Below are positions 9,267-17,502 of a stretch of 64,000 bases of DNA, one piece after another. The position numbers were made by a program, and so were the translations under genes. The first letter of the stretch is position 1. Every line of letters starts with the position of its first letter. The DNA lies in the NCBI RefSeq assembly GCF_900113765.1, contig NZ_FOQO01000011.1:62001-126000 (forward strand), in the 5' to 3' direction. Origin of the DNA: Parapedobacter indicus (lineage in GTDB: Bacteria > Bacteroidota > Bacteroidia > Sphingobacteriales > Sphingobacteriaceae). Under the pieces are notes generated by a model that had not been told where the DNA came from, made no database searches, and saw nothing but the letters and a program-made list of their open reading frames with translations.

Positions 9267-10151
9267 ATGGATGATACATTACGGTCTCCCGGAGCGCGAT
9301 GGCGTGCTGCAATGAACATTGAACAGCCGCTACAAATTGTAGGCACACTAAATGGCAATCATGCATTGCTTGCAACGCAGGCGGGGTTCCGGTCAATCTA
9401 CCTTTCCGGTGGCGGGGTGGCGGCGGGATCACTGGGAGTCCCCGATTTGGGAATTACGACCTTACAAGACGTACTCACTGATGTCGAACGTATTACCAAT
9501 GTCTGTGATACTCCGCTGTTGGTAGACGTGGATACAGGGTTTGGCCCATCGGCATTCAACGTGGCACGTACTGTCAAAAGCCTGGTTAAGGCAGGCGCCG
9601 CAGCATTGCACTTGGAAGATCAGGCCGCAGCAAAACGATGTGGGCATCGACCCAACAAAGAACTTGTTAGCAAAACCGAAATGGTAGACCGGCTGAAAGC
9701 GGCTGTGGATGCGCGTATGGATGAGCAGTTTTTGATTGGGGCGCGAACCGATGCGCTGGCTAGTGAAGGTTTGGAAGCGACACTCGAAAGGGCGACAGCC
9801 TATGCGGAAGCTGGCGCTGATTTCATTTTTGCCGAGGCTGTGACTGAATTGGCTCAATACCGGGCGTTTGCAGACGTCACAGGTCTTCCGATATTGGCTA
9901 ATATTACCGAATTTGGAATGACCCCCTTATGGACCGTGAGCGAATTGTCGGCCGCGGGAGTTGCGATGGCATTATATCCCTTATCTGCTTTCCGTGCGGC
10001 AAATAAGGCGGCGTTGAACGTTTACACGCACATTCGTACCGATGGTACGCAAAAGAGAGTGCTGGACACCATGCAGACCCGATCCGAATTGTATGAAAGC
10101 ATCGGCTACCACGCGTTCGAACGGAAATTGGATGAATTGTATGGGAAGTAG
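9267..10151 (+). CDS. prpB: Methylisocitrate lyase
   Basis: 294 residues. It cleaves 2-methylisocitrate to pyruvate and succinate in propionate catabolism. It is an ICL/PEP-mutase TIM barrel with YLSGGGVAAG, DVDTGFG (metal ligands), the catalytic KRCGH loop at about residue 128 and GARTDAL. Starting at ATG 9267 keeps the SPGARWRAAM lead-in typical of PrpB. It is first in a three-gene operon with prpC and prpD; no prpE or prpR-type regulator is in the window. Confidence 0.95.
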   Translation: MDDTLRSPGARWRAAMNIEQPLQIVGTLNGNHALLATQAGFRSIYLSGGGVAAGSLGVPDLGITTLQDVLTDVERITNVCDTPLLVDVDTGFGPSAFNVARTVKSLVKAGAAALHLEDQAAAKRCGHRPNKELVSKTEMVDRLKAAVDARMDEQFLIGARTDALASEGLEATLERATAYAEAGADFIFAEAVTELAQYRAFADVTGLPILANITEFGMTPLWTVSELSAAGVAMALYPLSAFRAANKAALNVYTHIRTDGTQKRVLDTMQTRSELYESIGYHAFERKLDELYGK

Positions 10152-10154
10152 TCG

Positions 10155-10225
10155 GAAGTCAGCTATTAGCAGTCAGAACTCGGATAGCCGAGCGCTGATA
10201 GTTGAGTGCTAATAGCCGATAAACA
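10155..10225 (+). repeat. Degenerate GCTGATAGC/GCCGATA intergenic repeat
   Basis: The 86-nt prpB-prpC spacer is built of variants of CAGCTATTAGCAG, GCGCTGATAG, GTGCTAATAGCC and GCCGATAA. It resembles the spacer in front of obgE and the one after clpB. Confidence 0.5.
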
Positions 10226-10237
10226 AATAAAAACACC

Positions 10238-11395
10238 ATGAGCGATAGCAATCAACAAACAGTAAGTAAGCCAAAAAAATCGGTAGCATTGTCCGGTATT
10301 GCAGCAGGAAACACTGCATTGTGCTCTGTAGGAAGAAGTGGTAATGACCTGCATTACAGAGGATATGATATTTTGGATTTGGCTGAGGGTGCTTCTTTTG
10401 AGGAAGTGGCATACTTGCTCATCCATGAGCGCCTGCCCAACAAAATTCAGCTACAGGCCTATCAGCAAAAACTGAAGGCGCTGCGTGGACTGCCTCAAAT
10501 TGCTAAAAATGTGCTGGAGCAGATCCGTGCGGCGGCGCACCCGATGGATGTTCTTCGCACCTATACATCGGTATTGGGGACGATCTATCCCGAAAAAGAT
10601 GATCACAATCCGGTGGGCGCACGCGACATCGCTGATAAGTTGCTGGCATCTTACGCTTCTGCTTTACTGTATTGGTATCATTTTGCGCATCATGGAAGGC
10701 GTATTGACGTAGAAACCGATGACGAAACGGTGGGGGGGCATTTCCTTCACCTTTTGCATGGCCGGGAGCCCTCCGCGTCGTGGATTACATCGATGGCGGT
10801 ATCGCTTAACCTTTATGCCGAGCACGAGTTTAACGCTTCAACCTTTACCGGAAGGGTTATCGCCGGTACTGGGTCGGATATCTACTCGTGCATTACGGGA
10901 AGTATCGGTGCACTCAGAGGTCCAAAGCACGGCGGTGCAAACGAAGTGGCGTATGAAATCCAGAGCCGTTATGGGAATGTAGCCGAAGCCGTAGCCGACA
11001 TCAAGCAACGGTTGGAACGTCGAGAGGTGATTATTGGCTTTGGGCATCCGGTATACACCATTTCTGACCCAAGAAATGTCATCATCAAACGGGTGGCCAA
11101 GCAATTATCCGAGGAAACGGGCGATATGGGTCTGTTCTCCATTGCTGAACGATTGGAAACCCTGCTATGGGAAGAGAAAAAGATGTTCCCGAATCTCGAC
11201 TGGTTTTCGGCGGTTTCTTATCACCTCATGGGCATACCTACTGCTTTTTTTACACCGCTTTTTGTCATTGCCCGGGTAACAGGCTGGAGCGCCCATGTCA
11301 TTGAACAGCGTCAGGATGGTAAAATTATACGACCAAGTGCGAACTACACCGGCCCGGAACCGAGGGAATTTGTGCCCCTTGATAATCGAAGGTGA
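10238..11395 (+). CDS. prpC: 2-methylcitrate synthase / citrate synthase family
   Basis: 385 residues. It condenses propionyl-CoA with oxaloacetate. Citrate-synthase landmarks are present: LHYRGYDI near the N-terminus, GPKHGGANEVAYE with the first catalytic His at about 230, GFGHPVYT with the second catalytic His at about 269, and the late catalytic Asp in NLDWFSAVSYH. The short Gram-negative-PrpC-like length and position between prpB and prpD support methylcitrate synthase rather than the TCA enzyme. Confidence 0.95.
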   Translation: MSDSNQQTVSKPKKSVALSGIAAGNTALCSVGRSGNDLHYRGYDILDLAEGASFEEVAYLLIHERLPNKIQLQAYQQKLKALRGLPQIAKNVLEQIRAAAHPMDVLRTYTSVLGTIYPEKDDHNPVGARDIADKLLASYASALLYWYHFAHHGRRIDVETDDETVGGHFLHLLHGREPSASWITSMAVSLNLYAEHEFNASTFTGRVIAGTGSDIYSCITGSIGALRGPKHGGANEVAYEIQSRYGNVAEAVADIKQRLERREVIIGFGHPVYTISDPRNVIIKRVAKQLSEETGDMGLFSIAERLETLLWEEKKMFPNLDWFSAVSYHLMGIPTAFFTPLFVIARVTGWSAHVIEQRQDGKIIRPSANYTGPEPREFVPLDNRR

Positions 11396-11483
11396 AAAAA
11401 TTGAGCGTTGTTTTTCACTTTGTTTTTATTTTCCATTTTAAATTAAGTTTTCCATTTTTCACTAGTAAGAAGTCTAAAAAAAC

Positions 11484-12938
11484 ATGTCATCGGATATTTC
11501 AAATGTACGACCCGAAACTGATCAAGTTATTACCGATATTGTCGACTATGTGCTCAACTATCAGATCACCGGCGACGAAGCTTTCCGAACCGCTCATTAC
11601 TGTTTGCTGGATACGCTCGGCTGCGGATTTGAAGCGCTGACCTATCCCGCATGTACGAAAATGCTCGGGCCCATCGTGAGCGGGACGGTGGTACCCCACG
11701 GTGCCAAAGTACCGGGAACTGCCTACCAACTAGATCCGATACAGGCAGCATTTAACATCGGGGCAATGATTCGATGGCTGGATTTTAACGATACATGGCT
11801 TGCGGCGGAGTGGGGACATCCTTCGGATAACCTGGGGGGGATATTGGCTGTTGCCGATTGGCTATCACGTACTGCGGTCGCAAATGGGCAACAACCCCTT
11901 ATCATGAAGGACGTATTGGATGCCATGATCCGTGCGCATGAAATACAAGGCGTAATGGCGCTGGAAAATTCCTTCAACAAAGTGGGCCTTGATCATGTAC
12001 TGCTCGTAAAGTTGGCCTCCACGGCAACGGTTGGTAAGCTCATTGGGCTTACCCGTGAGGAATTGATCAATGCCGTATCACATGCGTTTGTCGATGGTCA
12101 CGCACTCCGCACCTATCGGCATGCACCTAATACAGGAAGCCGGAAATCGTGGGCGGCCGGTGATGCCACTTCCCGGGCTGTAAGGCTGGCGCTGATCGCG
12201 AAAACCGGAGAAATGGGTTATCCGTCGGTGCTTACTGCCAATACATGGGGCTTTTACGACGTACTCTTCAAGGGCCATCCTTTCCGATTTCAACGGGAAT
12301 ATGGCTCATATGTCATGGAAAATGTGCTCTTCAAAATTTCATTTCCGGCCGAGTTCCATGCGCAGACGGCCGTAGAAGCTGCGATGATCTTGCACGGCAA
12401 ACTGACGGACCTGGGCCGTACGGCCGCTGACATCCAACATATCCGGATCCGAACCCATGAGGCTGCCATCCGCATCATCGACAAAAAAGGGCCGTTGTAT
12501 AATCCGGCGGACCGTGATCACTGCCTTCAATACATGGTGGCTGTGCCTTTGTTGTATGGCCGGTTAACGGCGTCTGACTATGAAGACAGCATAGCGGTCG
12601 ATTCTCGGATCGATTCATTACGTGAGAAAATGGAGGCCGAGGAAGATAAACAGTTTACACAGGATTACCATGATCCGGAAAAGCGCTCCATCGCTAACGC
12701 CCTCACGGTAACGTTGAACGACGGAACGGTATTGGCAGAAGAAATAGTTGAATATCCGATTGGCCACAAACGTAGACGCACCGAGGGGATTCCCTTACTG
12801 ATCGGGAAATATAAAACGAACTTGGCTCGCATATTTCCCACCAAGCGGCAGCAACAGATTTTAGCTGCATCGCTGAATCTGGAAACGTTATCCCGGATGC
12901 CGGTCAATGCATTTGTGGACTTGATGGTGATTCCGTAA
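11484..12938 (+). CDS. prpD: 2-methylcitrate dehydratase
   Basis: 484 residues, a full-length MmgE/PrpD-family protein. It dehydrates 2-methylcitrate to 2-methyl-cis-aconitate; no iron-sulfur cysteine motif is expected in this family. Recognisable blocks are DTLGCGFEAL near residue 47, DFNDTWLAAEWGHPSDN at about 97-113, and KISFPAEFHAQTA. It completes the prpBCD operon; the hydration step to methylisocitrate would then need an aconitase encoded elsewhere. Confidence 0.95.
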   Translation: MSSDISNVRPETDQVITDIVDYVLNYQITGDEAFRTAHYCLLDTLGCGFEALTYPACTKMLGPIVSGTVVPHGAKVPGTAYQLDPIQAAFNIGAMIRWLDFNDTWLAAEWGHPSDNLGGILAVADWLSRTAVANGQQPLIMKDVLDAMIRAHEIQGVMALENSFNKVGLDHVLLVKLASTATVGKLIGLTREELINAVSHAFVDGHALRTYRHAPNTGSRKSWAAGDATSRAVRLALIAKTGEMGYPSVLTANTWGFYDVLFKGHPFRFQREYGSYVMENVLFKISFPAEFHAQTAVEAAMILHGKLTDLGRTAADIQHIRIRTHEAAIRIIDKKGPLYNPADRDHCLQYMVAVPLLYGRLTASDYEDSIAVDSRIDSLREKMEAEEDKQFTQDYHDPEKRSIANALTVTLNDGTVLAEEIVEYPIGHKRRRTEGIPLLIGKYKTNLARIFPTKRQQQILAASLNLETLSRMPVNAFVDLMVIP

Positions 12939-12951
12939 TTTCATATCTTTG
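12921..12951 (+). promoter_or_regulatory. Consensus promoter for the RluA-type gene
   Basis: TTG at 12921-12923, a 20-nt spacer and TATCTTTG at 12944-12951 form a good Bacteroidota promoter. The -33 part lies inside the end of prpD, so the next gene can be expressed independently of the prp operon. Confidence 0.7.
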
Positions 12952-12972
12952 CTCCATAAGTCAAGATACATT

Positions 12973-13668
12973 ATGCCTATTACCGACAATGATGTCATCT
13001 ACGAAGATAACCATTTGCTTGCCGTGAATAAGCGTGCAGGGTACTTAGTGCAAGCAGACCCCGGAGGCGATGAACCTTTGGAGGACATGGTAAACAAGTA
13101 TTTAGCCAAAAAATACGATAAGCCCAACGGAGCCTTCGTAGGAGTGGTGCACCGCCTGGACCGTCCCGTTAGCGGATTGATCCTTTTTGCCAAGACGAGT
13201 AAGGGATTAGAGCGGATGCAGCAGTTGTTTAAAGATCGGGAGATTCGCAAAACGTATTGGGCCGTCGTGCGGCAGCCGCCCGAGAATTCCGAAGGCAAGT
13301 TAGTTCATTGGCTCTCTCGCGACCGTACACAGAATATTACTAAAGTACATAAGGGAGCCGCTGAAGGGCGGGTGTACGCCGAGCTTGAGTATAAGTTGCT
13401 GGGCAAATTGGACGGCTATTATTTGCTCGAAGTATATCCACTAACCGGTCGCACCCACCAGATCCGTGCGCAGCTCGCTTCCATGGGATGCCCTATCGTT
13501 GGGGACCATAAGTACGGTTATCCCCGGGGAAGTTTGAGACGATCCATTTGTTTGCACGCTAGGAAATTATCCTTTGTTCACCCGGTGAGGAAAGAATCCG
13601 TTGAATTATTTGCCAAGACACCACGGGATGGATTCTGGGATCGTTTCGACGTATTTAATGGTGTATAA
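12973..13668 (+). CDS. RluA-family RNA pseudouridine synthase
   Basis: 231 residues from ATG 12973. HRLDRPVSGL at about residue 60 holds the catalytic Asp of the RluA/RsuA fold, and GRTHQIRAQLASMG and GDHKYG are the other family blocks. It has no N-terminal S4 domain, so it is a short RluA type; the target uridine, in tRNA or 23S rRNA, cannot be assigned. A TTG 24 nt upstream lies inside the -7 box and is rejected as start. Confidence 0.92.
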   Translation: MPITDNDVIYEDNHLLAVNKRAGYLVQADPGGDEPLEDMVNKYLAKKYDKPNGAFVGVVHRLDRPVSGLILFAKTSKGLERMQQLFKDREIRKTYWAVVRQPPENSEGKLVHWLSRDRTQNITKVHKGAAEGRVYAELEYKLLGKLDGYYLLEVYPLTGRTHQIRAQLASMGCPIVGDHKYGYPRGSLRRSICLHARKLSFVHPVRKESVELFAKTPRDGFWDRFDVFNGV

Positions 13669-13799
13669 TCGTCTTCAGCAGCCGTCCAGTGGTCGGTATT
13701 ACTTTTATATACGGCGCAGTTATATTGCATATGAAAGTAAATTTAGTGGAACGATCTCATTGAAACCAAAAAAGACAATTAAAAGATTAATAATTTACC

Positions 13800-13807
13800 T
13801 AAGTTTG
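13800..13807 (+). promoter_or_regulatory. -7 box TAAGTTTG, 4 nt before ATG 13812
   Basis: Exact TAnnTTTG match, followed by TATC and then the start codon. This is the same geometry as in front of panB, the PadR gene and recR. Confidence 0.6.
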
Positions 13808-13811
13808 TATC

Positions 13812-14090
13812 ATGGATAGGATAAAACGTGTTCTTGCAGTGGGCGTATTCGCAGTGATCTTGGCAGCGTCTATGCCTCATCGTGTACATGCTCAATGTGC
13901 CATGTGTACGCTCACGGCCGAAAATGCGACCGAGAATGGAAATACTCAGGGAAAAGGATTGAACAAGGGCATCTTGTTTTTGTTGGCAATACCGTACCTT
14001 GCGGCAGTAGGGGTGGGGGTATTGTGGTACAAAAAATACCGCGGAAAAAAGACGGTGAATATCGATAACGATCCGATTGTCTTAAACTGA
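13812..14090 (+). CDS. Small membrane protein with CAMC motif
   Basis: 92 residues, function unknown. A signal sequence (about 1-27, ending VHAQ) is followed by CAMC and then a threonine/asparagine-rich linker, one membrane span (about 53-72) and a basic tail KKYRGKKT. The exported CxxC just after the signal cleavage site could bind metal or haem or form a disulfide; this is inference. It sits 10 nt before the DUF983 gene, so the two are probably co-transcribed. Confidence 0.8.
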   Translation: MDRIKRVLAVGVFAVILAASMPHRVHAQCAMCTLTAENATENGNTQGKGLNKGILFLLAIPYLAAVGVGVLWYKKYRGKKTVNIDNDPIVLN

Positions 14091-14100
14091 TACCTTACTG

Positions 14101-14508
14101 ATGGCCATTACCCATACCCCAAAAGTAAAGGCAATGATGGCTTCCAAATGTCCCAAATGCCGTGTGGGGAAGATGTTTGTGGGCAGTACATACGGTTTCC
14201 GGCGACAACGAATGAATGATATTTGCCCGTATTGTGGGTTTCGTTTTGAAATTGAACCGGGGTATTTTTACGCGGCAATGTATGTAAGTTATGGCCTGTC
14301 CGTTGTTCAGGTGGTTGCTGCAGGGTTACTTACCTATGAACTGACAAAAAGTGAATCACCTTGGGTATATCTTGCGGTATTGATGGGGATTATCTTGATT
14401 TTCGCTCCCTTCAATTTTCGGTATTCACGGCTTATCCTCCTATATTATCTGACCCCTAAGGTAAAATACAATCCCAAATATGAAGATCACCCTTACGATG
14501 AAGCATAA
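14101..14508 (+). CDS. DUF983 family zinc-ribbon membrane protein
   Basis: 135 residues. Two cysteine pairs, CPKC at about 18-21 and CPYCGF at about 41-46, form an N-terminal zinc ribbon; two membrane spans follow (about 60-80 and 91-108). This arrangement is characteristic of DUF983. In alphaproteobacteria some members lie near cytochrome oxidase assembly genes; no such context exists here. The stop codon lies inside the downstream terminator hairpin. Confidence 0.88.
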   Translation: MAITHTPKVKAMMASKCPKCRVGKMFVGSTYGFRRQRMNDICPYCGFRFEIEPGYFYAAMYVSYGLSVVQVVAAGLLTYELTKSESPWVYLAVLMGIILIFAPFNFRYSRLILLYYLTPKVKYNPKYEDHPYDEA

Positions 14509-14517
14509 GGGTTTTTT
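14490..14517 (+). terminator. Intrinsic terminator after the DUF983 gene
   Basis: CCCTTA / TAAGGG stem with a 10-nt loop followed by six T. The right arm includes the TAA stop codon of the DUF983 gene. Confidence 0.7.
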
Positions 14518-14518
14518 G

Positions 14519-15067
14519 TCAAAATGGGCTGACAATATCACTAAGAAACGGCAATTGCTGGTCTTTTTCGGATACGATGAGTTCATCACGGTCCATTGGC
14601 CAATCAATGGCTAGATCCGGATCATCCCACCGAACGCCTAATTCGCCTGTTTTATCGTAAAATCCCGTTACCTTATACGCAAACAAGGTGTTGTCTTCAA
14701 GAGATAAAAACCCATGCAAGAATCCAGGCGGTATCCACAAAGACTTCGCTCCATTTCCATCCAGGATAAGGGAAAAGCTTTGACCAAACGTCTCCGAGTG
14801 CTTCCGGATATCGACCGCTACATCCAATACACGGCCGTGTAATACTCGTACGAGTTTACCCTGGGCGTTGTCTCCTGCCTGCGCATGCATACCCCGTAAG
14901 ACGCCCCGATGAGAACAGGAAAGGTTATCTTGTACAAACGTTGCGGCAATCCCCTGTGTCTTGAAAGGATTTTGATTATAAGTCTCCATGAAGAAACCCC
15001 GCTCATCCTTCCACACTTGCGATTCGATGATCAGCAGATCCGGTATAGGAGTGGTTACAAATTTCAT
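14519..15067 (-). CDS. rfbC: dTDP-4-dehydrorhamnose 3,5-epimerase
   Basis: 182 residues, cupin fold. It epimerises dTDP-4-keto-6-deoxyglucose at C3 and C5 for dTDP-rhamnose synthesis. The family signature is visible as KDERGFFMETYN, FVQDNLSCSHRGVLRGMHAQ (catalytic His about 61) and GKLVRVLHGRVLDVAVDIR; WIPPGFLHGF follows. No rfbA, rfbB or rfbD is adjacent, so this copy stands alone here. Confidence 0.95.
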   Translation of the reverse strand: MKFVTTPIPDLLIIESQVWKDERGFFMETYNQNPFKTQGIAATFVQDNLSCSHRGVLRGMHAQAGDNAQGKLVRVLHGRVLDVAVDIRKHSETFGQSFSLILDGNGAKSLWIPPGFLHGFLSLEDNTLFAYKVTGFYDKTGELGVRWDDPDLAIDWPMDRDELIVSEKDQQLPFLSDIVSPF

Positions 15068-15156
15068 CCGTAAGTAGTTTTGTTCTTAAATGGTTTGATG
15101 GACCCTGCGTTTTCATCGCCTTTTTAGTTAGGTGATGACACGGCAGGTTCATTTGT

Positions 15157-15456
15157 TTATGAATTGAGATATTTCATGATACTGTCAAAAAACAATATTT
15201 TTCCTGCGTACGCTGTTTCCAATTGGGTCCGGATCGCGGCCAAATGAGTTTCCTGAAACAATGTGATTGCATCCCGGTTTTCGGCACGTAACTGAATGCA
15301 GTAGGTGACGCCGTCGTGAGGAGAATCCAGCATTTCTAAGAAGAACAGGTCCGTACCTCCGCCTTCTGCTTCGTAAACCAGTCGCTCCGTGAGATACGTG
15401 CGGACAGTTTCTCCAATATCACTTTCGGCAATAAGGGTAGCGTTGTATAAATACAT
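15157..15456 (-). CDS. DUF4286 family protein
   Basis: 99 residues, no signal peptide or membrane segment. It opens with MYLYNATLIAESDIGE and has an alternating beta/alpha pattern like a dimeric alpha-beta barrel, the pattern of DUF4286, a family of small Bacteroidota proteins without known function. A near-consensus box TATCTTCG (15461-15468, minus strand) stands exactly 4 nt before the ATG. Confidence 0.8.
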   Translation of the reverse strand: MYLYNATLIAESDIGETVRTYLTERLVYEAEGGGTDLFFLEMLDSPHDGVTYCIQLRAENRDAITLFQETHLAAIRTQLETAYAGKILFFDSIMKYLNS

Positions 15457-15615
15457 GGCGCGAAGATAAACAATCTCACCAAAATTTTGCTTCTTTGATC
15501 CGTTCGACGAAAAGACTCAAGGCGGGAAGGACACTTGTAAAATTAAGGTTGCATAAACCGGTTTTAATATAAAATTTTCCACCTTTGGAAGAAAGGAGTG
15601 GGATTGTTTTCTAAT

Positions 15616-17502
15616 ATGGTACGTTGTGTTCTATTTTTGCTAGTGACTGTAAGCGTCATTGGCCATCTGGTTAGCTGCGATGGCGGAAAGGACCGTATTA
15701 TACCGGCGGCTGACTTCTTTTCCGAACCTGAAAAAACCAATTTCCGGATTTCACCCAATGGTAAGTATCTCGCTTATTTAGGCGGGTATGCCGGTCAGAA
15801 AAATATCTTTATTATCCATCTGGACGAAGGAAGCCGCCATCAGCGGATCACGTCAGAAACAGAACTGGGTATCCAGTCCTGTTTTTGGGCAAACGACGAT
15901 GAATTGATTTTTACCAAAGACAAGCGGAACGACAGTTTGCAGGTATTCGCCGTTAACCGTTCTACGCTGGGGGTTAGGCACCTGATGCTTCCTTCAACCG
16001 TCAAGTTGCGTTGGATATCGCCCTCCAAAGTAATAAATAATGGGTTTTTGATTTCACTCAACGAACGGGATTCCTCTGTATTTGACGTATATCGCCTCCG
16101 TACCGACGCTTGTCAGAAGGAATTGGTTGCAAGAAACCCAGGAAATATCATCAGGTGGTATGCGGATCTCGACGGGGAATTACGACTGGCACTTGCCAGT
16201 GACAGCCTCAAGGAAACGATGTTATATCGCGACAGCGAAAAGAAACCTTTCAGGGCGGTGGTGAGCAACAGTTTTCGGAACTCGATTATGCCGCTGGGAT
16301 TTTCGGCTGAAAACCGAAACCATATATTTGCACTGTCAAACATCAACCGCGATAAATTAGCACTCGTAGAGATCGATATGAACACGGGGAGGGAAGTGCG
16401 ACTGATTTACAGCCATCCCGATGTCGATGTTAGCCATGGGGGGTATTCGACTGATCGGGGTGAAATGTCCTATGCAAGTTATTTCACTTGGAAAAAACAA
16501 CGTCATTTTTTAAACGAAGAGACCAAAAATGTTTATCATAAAATCGAGCAAAAGTTACAAGGGTATGAATTGATGGTATTGGACCGAGATACCGCTCGTC
16601 GCCGGTTTATCGTGCGTTCGTATACTGACAAGGATCCGGGTGCCGTTTACTATTATGATATGGCCAAGGATGAGCTAACCAAATTGGTGGCTAATAATCC
16701 TGCTTTAAATGACTGTGAGTTGGCGGAGATGAAACCTGTTACCTATTACGCACGTGATGGACGCCAAATACATGGGTACTTAACCATGCCTCCTAAAATA
16801 CGAGGCAGAAAACCACCCGTGATTGTATACCCCCATAGTGGCCCGAGTAATCGTGATCGATGGGGCTTCGATCCGGAAGTGCAGTTTTTTGCCAATCGAG
16901 GCTATGCGGTATTTCAGGTTAACTACCGGGGATCTACCGGATATGGAAAAGAGTTTTGGTCTGCAGGTTCCAAAGAATGGGGCGGAAAAATACAAGACGA
17001 CATCACCGATGGAGTGCGTTGGTTGATTCAGGAAAGGAAGGTCGATTCAGCACGTATTGGTATTTACGGAGCTGGCTTCGGCGGATATTCTGCATTACAC
17101 GGCGCTTGTTTCCACTCGGATCTATATGCGTGTGCGGCATCCTATTCAGGGTTCATTAATTTGTTTACGTATTTAAAAGAGGTGCCGCCTTATTTCAAAC
17201 CGTATTTACAGATGTATTACGAGACCGTCGGGAATCCGGAAACAGAGCCTGAGTTAATCAAATCGATGTCTCCTGTTTTTCATTCCGATCAAATCAATAT
17301 ACCGGTTTTTATTGCACAAGGGGGCAGGGATAGCTGGAGCACGGTTAATGAGACTAACCAGTTTGTGCAGAAGCTGAAAAAACGTAAAGTTCCCATTACC
17401 TACCTATTGCGAGAAGAAGAAGGACGATATTTCCGTAACGAAGAGAACCGCATTCTCTTTTATAACGAACTGGGTGAATTTTTCGATAAATATCTGAAAT
17501 GA
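15616..17502 (+). CDS. S9 (prolyl oligopeptidase)-like lipoprotein, catalytic residues lost
   Basis: 628 residues from ATG 15616 (GTG 15598 also in frame). A signal peptide ends in the lipobox LVSC. An N-terminal beta-propeller-like region (about 25-375) precedes an alpha/beta-hydrolase peptidase domain (about 385-626) very like secreted S9C peptidases of Bacteroidota, with VNYRGSTGYGKEFW and RIGIYG. The nucleophile elbow, normally GxSxGG, reads GAGFGGY (Gly at about 487, codon GGC at 17074), and the catalytic-His motif EGHGF reads EGRYF (Arg at about 604). The Asp region GGRDSW (about 572) is kept. It is therefore predicted to be a catalytically dead envelope lipoprotein, perhaps a binding or sensing subunit. 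Its TGA overlaps the ATG of the histidine kinase gene. Confidence 0.9.
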   Translation: MVRCVLFLLVTVSVIGHLVSCDGGKDRIIPAADFFSEPEKTNFRISPNGKYLAYLGGYAGQKNIFIIHLDEGSRHQRITSETELGIQSCFWANDDELIFTKDKRNDSLQVFAVNRSTLGVRHLMLPSTVKLRWISPSKVINNGFLISLNERDSSVFDVYRLRTDACQKELVARNPGNIIRWYADLDGELRLALASDSLKETMLYRDSEKKPFRAVVSNSFRNSIMPLGFSAENRNHIFALSNINRDKLALVEIDMNTGREVRLIYSHPDVDVSHGGYSTDRGEMSYASYFTWKKQRHFLNEETKNVYHKIEQKLQGYELMVLDRDTARRRFIVRSYTDKDPGAVYYYDMAKDELTKLVANNPALNDCELAEMKPVTYYARDGRQIHGYLTMPPKIRGRKPPVIVYPHSGPSNRDRWGFDPEVQFFANRGYAVFQVNYRGSTGYGKEFWSAGSKEWGGKIQDDITDGVRWLIQERKVDSARIGIYGAGFGGYSALHGACFHSDLYACAASYSGFINLFTYLKEVPPYFKPYLQMYYETVGNPETEPELIKSMSPVFHSDQINIPVFIAQGGRDSWSTVNETNQFVQKLKKRKVPITYLLREEEGRYFRNEENRILFYNELGEFFDKYLK

